DNA of 64,000 nt from Tritrichomonas musculus (lineage: Eukaryota > Parabasalia > Tritrichomonadida > Tritrichomonadidae). The notes under the pieces were generated by a model. That model was not told the DNA's origin. It searched no databases and was given only the letters and a program-made list of their open reading frames with translations. The stretch covers positions 1,858,991 to 1,922,990 of the forward strand of contig JAPFFF010000029.1 of the NCBI GenBank assembly GCA_039105265.1, given 5' to 3'. This document shows, in pieces, positions 59,333-64,000 of this stretch (its first letter is position 1; the number at the start of each line of letters is the position of its first letter). Position numbers and translations under genes: made by a program.

Positions 59333-60082
59333 CAAAATCAATATCCCAAGTGTAAACATGATGCGAGTGTAAACATGATGCTAGAGCAAGTATGCTAATT
59401 TCAATAAAATTGTATAATTTTAAAATACATTAAAATTTTCATTTTGTTTTTAAACCAAAATTATCATGATCATTATATAACATATAAGCTATACAAAATA
59501 TCTATAAAGTATTATCCTTATTTTGAACAATTTTCTTGGACATATCACAAAATCAATTTTTATTATTTGTTGACTTGTCGATAATATTTACACATAGTCG
59601 GGGATTCGCGGGGCGAAGCCTCTCGAAAATTTTTGAATAATAACTATATAAGGTGGTTACATTTCCCAAAAATTTTTGAACCAATTCGGAGGTAAATATT
59701 ATCTAATGCCATTTGATAATTCGGTTAAAGTTGGTGCTCTTCCCAGATATGTAAGATTTAATTCTATTTTTAGCTGATTTTACAAATGATATAGCCACAA
59801 GTAAAAGTATTCTTCAAATTTACTTTTGATATACTTTGTATTTTTGGAGTAATTAGAGTATCTATATATTGGGCTATTGATTGGTGAACTTGCTTGAACA
59901 TTTCAATACACTTAGCAACATCTGTTTCTTCTCGAGAAGTACTGATTTGTTGAAATATGTTAATACATCTTGTTTTAATATCTTAATGAATTTCTAAGCT
60001 TTGTAAAATTTTAAAAATTATTTTATTTATGCTAGATGCAAATCCCTCTTCTTAATAATGCAACTTTATCATTTGCCTCTTA
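59333..60082. other. Intergenic region with a small GC-rich island
   Basis: Just outside the transposon AGTGTAAACATGATGC is repeated. Near 59597-59626 lies GGGGATTCGCGGGGCGAAGC, strikingly GC-rich for this DNA and of unknown nature. No gene is recognised. Confidence 0.5.
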
Positions 60083-60222
60083 CTACTCGGGTATCGTGGA
60101 CTCGATCAACTGCTGAAATGCTGCATCAAGTCCGGTATCATCATCAGAGCAAATTGTACTCAGTTTTTCGTTGCTTGGTAAAGCGTCTGAGGAAGCTGGA
60201 TGGTTTTCGCTTGTGCATTGTT
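60083..60222 (-). pseudogene. Decayed C-terminal coding scrap
   Basis: One minus-strand frame reads ENHPASSDALPSNEKLSTIC, then SDDDTGLDAAFQQLIESTIP and a stop at 60083-60085. It is less AT-rich than its surroundings. It resembles an acidic protein C-terminus. The upstream frame closes at once, so only a fragment remains. The family is unknown. Confidence 0.35.
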
Positions 60223-60990
60223 AATTTCTTTGTACCGAAACAAATCCTTGACTAACTTGTTATGGATCTTAATAATTAGTAAAATAAGTTATACTTTATA
60301 AATCTTTTTGTATTGATTTTTTTTCAAATTACCTAAATTGAGATAAAGAAAGGAGCTTCTTTCCATGAAATAAAAATCATTCCTATATTACTATTTCCAA
60401 GTTGTTATTATTTCTCAGATGCTATTCTCAGATGTTTTTTTTTCAGATTATTATTCTCGAATTGTTGTTTTAGGATAAAGAAATTGATGGAAATAAAAAA
60501 ATATCTTTATTTATACCTTTTATCAATTGAACCGAAAGAGCATCTTTGGCAATACTTAACATCGATCCTTTATCCTTTTTCGATTTACAGCAATTTGGTT
60601 CAATTTTATTTATTTTAATCGAAGTATGACACGAAATTTAATAAATAATTGTTTTTCATCTTTTTTTTATTTCAACTTCCTAAATGCTTTTTATAAAAGA
60701 ACAATGCTGAATTAAGTAGTGAACTTCATTTTCTCCCAATACTGATGCCCATTTAAATTTGAATAAACTTTTTAACGGGTAAATTCATTTCTTCTTCTCT
60801 AAAAATAGTAAATAATATCTTTTGGAAAAATTATTTACCCGTTTAAATACTGCTGGAATCAACTTATTCCAAACCAAATGGACAGTAATATACTAATATA
60901 ATCTGTGATTTAAAATTATAAATTGCTAAAATTTAAAATAATAACAATGACATAAAGCAAAATCTGTTGAAACAATTTAAATAAACGACT
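60223..60990. other. AT-rich intergenic region
   Basis: Nothing recognised apart from short TTATTTCTCAGATGCTATT-type direct repeats near 60410-60450. It contains the tRNA-Thr 5' flank. Confidence 0.55.
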
Positions 60991-61063
60991 GCTTCTGTAG
61001 CTTAGTGGCTATAGCGTTCGCCTAGTAAGCGGAAGGTCGCGCGTTCGATCCGCGCCAGAAGCA
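60991..61063 (+). tRNA. tRNA-Thr (anticodon AGT)
   Basis: The cloverleaf is complete: acceptor GCTTCTG/CAGAAGC with A73, D arm AGCT...AGC type, anticodon stem TTCGC/GCGGA with loop CTAGTAA, and T arm GCGCG/CGCGC with loop TTCGATC. There is no intron and no encoded CCA. A run of nine T directly downstream (61064-61072) serves as a Pol III terminator. A34 would be edited to inosine, as is usual for eukaryotic tRNA-Thr. Confidence 0.95.
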
Positions 61064-61825
61064 TTTTTTTTTACCCATGAACATCAAATTTTTTTTAAAT
61101 AATCCATATTATTTCAAATATCCTCAAATTCACATCTTTATATGTTTGAAAAATTGTTGTTATTATTGAATATAATTGCTTGAGATGAACTTCCAATTTT
61201 AATAATCGATTCTCAATTTGCTCTTTTTTGTCTTGGCAATAAATTATCAGTTTACAAACAATACACGAAACTTTGTTATCGTTGTCAGAAAGTGACTGAT
61301 TCTTTCATAAAATCTTTTCTTGATATAAAAATTGTTTAAGACATTTGATATAAAGATTGATTATTAAATCATAAGATTACTATTATTATCAAATAACATA
61401 CTGAAAATCAATATTGATTATCGATATTGCCTAAAAATTTGAAATATTTTATTTCATTACTTCTAAAATAATTTGGTAATTTCAAAAACCAGATTATAAT
61501 AAAAATTACTAAGCAAATTAATCAAAATAAATAAATTAAATAACAAACAAACAAATTTATTACATATTTAAAAGAAACAATATTCTTGTTACAATATGAT
61601 AATCCGCCAATTAATAAAACAATTCAATGAACATCATAAAAAAACTAATAAATAATCTGAGAAATAATTAAATAACAAACAAAATTTTTGATTTCATACA
61701 AAAAAAAAAAAAAAAAATAAGCTTACATCTTCTATTAAAGCAATAACTCTATTCACCGACATCAATTTAATGCTCAAAATTTCTTCTAAAAACAAAATAA
61801 ATAGTTACTTTGAACCGATATCTGA
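61064..61825. other. AT-rich intergenic region
   Basis: Beyond the tRNA terminator nothing is recognised. An 18-A run lies near 61700, before the 3' end of the surface-protein gene. Confidence 0.6.
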
Positions 61826-63643
61826 TCATAATCGTTCAATTTCTTCAATATCATCTTTAAAAGGATCATTTTCCAATAAATTTGAAATAAGATCTTTACT
61901 TTTGGATATTTCTTTTTCTTTTGTATTTTTTTTAGGGTTGTAAAACAATTCTAAATATGATTGATGAATTGAATTATCTTGACCATTTAAGTTCACAATT
62001 TTATTTTGATTTATTTGATCATCTTTTTCTTCATCATCTTCATCTTCGGAGATAGATGTAGAATGTCCAATATTATTTCTCGTTTTAATTGCTATAACCA
62101 AGATAACAATGACATTTATGATAACAATCAAGGCCACAATGGAGATAACAACTATAATTTCTAATCTCATTTTACTTTTTTCACTATAATGGTTAATATT
62201 TTCAAAAATATAGTTGTATATATATGAGGAAGTAGGTACAAATGATGATGAAATGTCAATTGGAGTCTCTGATATAATTTCTGGCATTCCAATAAATATT
62301 TCATTCTCAAAGTCATACTTCATCGATGGGTAGTAGATATAATTGACTTTGTTAGTTGTTTTATTAAAATGTTGATTCGAAATAATATACCACGTTATTG
62401 GAGGACGACAAGTTAGTGGTATTTGTATTATAACTGGATCGACAAGTGAAAAATTAAGGTCAATTTCGCCGGTTATGATCGTCCTAAAGTCAATAATGAA
62501 GATATTGTTTATATATAATGAGTTGTCATGAGAAGTGTATATATTGAAAAATGCTATTTTTGTAAGCAGCTCATGCTTGTCATAGTTGACAAATGTTGTA
62601 TTAATAAAATTAACTTCTGATACTTCAATATAAGAATCTTCGATGTCATATAATTCAAAGAATGTGAAACCATACTGGTTAAATGCATTTAAAAATGTAA
62701 TTGATGAAGGTAATTGTACGTATTTATTGAAAAAAATGGCTGAAAGATCAACTTTTCGAACAGAATTTGAAATATTAAAGTATTCTACATGGAATATGTT
62801 TGCGCTTAAACGAATTTGAGCTTCTGTAATTTTATTTGGCTTGTCAAACTCACAATTTAACATCCGCGAATCTGATAATTTGAAGGAAAAACTGTTATCA
62901 CCTTTAGCGATACTTGCTTCAATAACACCAGCAACATAATCATGATTTATATCGTTGTTACAATCATTACACTCTTCAAAATCAGAATGAGAAATGTGCA
63001 AATCTCCGATGAGCCAAAAACCTTCCGCTAATTGCAAAACATAAATTGCACCGGAACTTTGATATGATTTACATCGCAAAAAAGTGCACATATCAATTAT
63101 TAAAGATGCAGTGGACTTTCTAAAACTAATCGCACCTCCTTGGCTGTACATGTTAATGCAATCAATAAATTGACATTCATTTATAGTCACAGATAAGTCT
63201 AGAAAACTATAAAAAAAGAGGGAAGATGCGAATGTCTCTTGATAATATTCACTTTTACCTTCATCATTTTCTTTTTTTCTTATTAAATTATGGAGAAGTA
63301 TAGAATTTTTTGATTTTTGAAAAAAGTCCAACTCACTACTGATAAAAATAGGACATTGCCCATTAAACTTGATAAAATTAGATTGCATAAAATTGATATT
63401 AGCAATGGATTTGGAATATAAAAATGAATAACTTGATTTAAAACAATTAATTTGAAAAAATGTGCTAGAAAGAGAATTTTCATACATTTTTGTTTGTGAA
63501 ATAAAGGGAGAACTAAGTATTAATTGTAATGACAATTTGGAAATAGTAAAATTGTTCATTATCGGTCCAAAAAAAATATAATTGTATTTCAATACCATTG
63601 AATTTTTTTTTATTATATAAAAGCAATATTTTTTAGCAGCCAT
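61826..63643 (-). CDS. Pmp-like (beta-helix) type I membrane protein, 605 aa
   Basis: The long N-terminal part is built of short strands with Pmp-type words (GGAISFRKSTASL, SSGAIYVLQLAEG) and FxxC/CxF spacings such as CQFIDCINMYSQ and CTFLRCKSYQ. This is the right-handed beta-helix style of trichomonad polymorphic-membrane-protein-like surface proteins. A single membrane span lies at about 496-519 (IIVVISIVALIVIINVIVIL). The 86-residue cytoplasmic tail is acidic and has YLEL, NDPF and DLISNLL, which look like YxxPhi, DPF and dileucine endocytic signals. No classical signal peptide is seen at the chosen start (MAAKKYCFYIIKKN), so the true start may differ. A surface or adhesion role is inferred. 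Confidence 0.75.
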   Translation of the reverse strand: MAAKKYCFYIIKKNSMVLKYNYIFFGPIMNNFTISKLSLQLILSSPFISQTKMYENSLSSTFFQINCFKSSYSFLYSKSIANINFMQSNFIKFNGQCPIFISSELDFFQKSKNSILLHNLIRKKENDEGKSEYYQETFASSLFFYSFLDLSVTINECQFIDCINMYSQGGAISFRKSTASLIIDMCTFLRCKSYQSSGAIYVLQLAEGFWLIGDLHISHSDFEECNDCNNDINHDYVAGVIEASIAKGDNSFSFKLSDSRMLNCEFDKPNKITEAQIRLSANIFHVEYFNISNSVRKVDLSAIFFNKYVQLPSSITFLNAFNQYGFTFFELYDIEDSYIEVSEVNFINTTFVNYDKHELLTKIAFFNIYTSHDNSLYINNIFIIDFRTIITGEIDLNFSLVDPVIIQIPLTCRPPITWYIISNQHFNKTTNKVNYIYYPSMKYDFENEIFIGMPEIISETPIDISSSFVPTSSYIYNYIFENINHYSEKSKMRLEIIVVISIVALIVIINVIVILVIAIKTRNNIGHSTSISEDEDDEEKDDQINQNKIVNLNGQDNSIHQSYLELFYNPKKNTKEKEISKSKDLISNLLENDPFKDDIEEIERL

Positions 63644-64000
63644 TTGAATTATAATATAAATCTTAATATTTGTTGATTGAATTTCTTTTTTCTTCAGAAA
63701 TTTTATAATTCTGAAGTTTCATCATAATTTGAAGATAATATAAAATATATAATATTATTCCTTCAAAATATAAAATTCTAATATTATTTCTTATATTTAA
63801 ATAAATAAATATATATTAAATATTAAAATATAAATTAAACTATCACAAAAAATAAAAATATTAATATACAATAGTTTGAATAATAAATATAAAATATGGT
63901 TGAATTCCAAGAACAATACATTGATGAATATATTAAAAATTAAAAAGATATTTTAATATAAAATTATATAATTAATAATTTTAAATCATATTTACTGTTT
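63644..64000. other. AT-rich upstream region
   Basis: This is the promoter side of the Pmp-like gene, up to the window end. Only A/T-rich words are seen. Confidence 0.55.

Overview
The window looks like nuclear DNA of a parabasalid protist, most likely a Tritrichomonas-like trichomonad. The reasons are strongly AT-rich DNA, almost intronless genes with short spacers, ankyrin/TKL-kinase proteins, a Pmp-like surface protein, a U-box/VWA/Hint protein, a CAAX transglutaminase-like protein, eukaryotic tRNA genes and an intact mariner. The genus is an inference from family content, not a database result.

Bases 1-15325 are a tandem array of one unit: two copies (1-7259 and 7260-13711) plus the first 1.6 kb of a third. 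Each unit runs in this order: rplL remnant, decayed ankyrin piece, optional 802-bp hAT-type element, ankyrin-kinase gene, decayed UBR-type E3 ligase fragment, and a GC-rich bacterial segment carrying a leader and a full-length rplJ (ribosomal protein L10) reading frame. The bacterial DNA most resembles a Bifidobacterium-like actinobacterial rplJ-rplL operon. Protist sequence flanks it on both sides and it was amplified with the array, which supports lateral transfer rather than simple contamination. The hAT-type element (8-bp target duplication TATAAAAT) is in copies 1 and 3; copy 2 has the empty site. The array ends exactly at the hAT terminus. The ankyrin part is a 188-bp repeat in which every ankyrin module is followed by an out-of-frame spacer.

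Bases 15326-46000 hold mainly single-copy host genes. In order they are a ubiquitin-like-domain/TKL kinase, a giant RNF213-like AAA+ protein whose N-terminus lies in another frame, an unknown 334-aa protein, a U-box/VWA/Hint protein, a Sel1-repeat pseudokinase with a C-terminal membrane anchor, a decayed membrane-anchored cathepsin-like protease, a prenylated transglutaminase-like protein, a mariner transposon, a Ras-family GTPase, a PlsC-type acyltransferase and a tRNA-Ile. Several short terminal-inverted-repeat elements (MITEs) lie between them. Many of these genes suggest ubiquitin and membrane signalling, but a joint function is only inferred.

Bases 46924-59332 form a 12.4-kb composite DNA transposon. 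It has long inverted arms with TGCACC-rich ends and a 791-aa Mutator-like (MULE) transposase. A ~170-bp minisatellite in both arms shares sequence with the transposase promoter. A nested foldback element carries a 64-bp hairpin satellite, and a further 1567-bp element with an 8-bp target duplication sits in the right arm. The remainder holds decayed coding scraps, a tRNA-Thr and a Pmp-like type I membrane protein.
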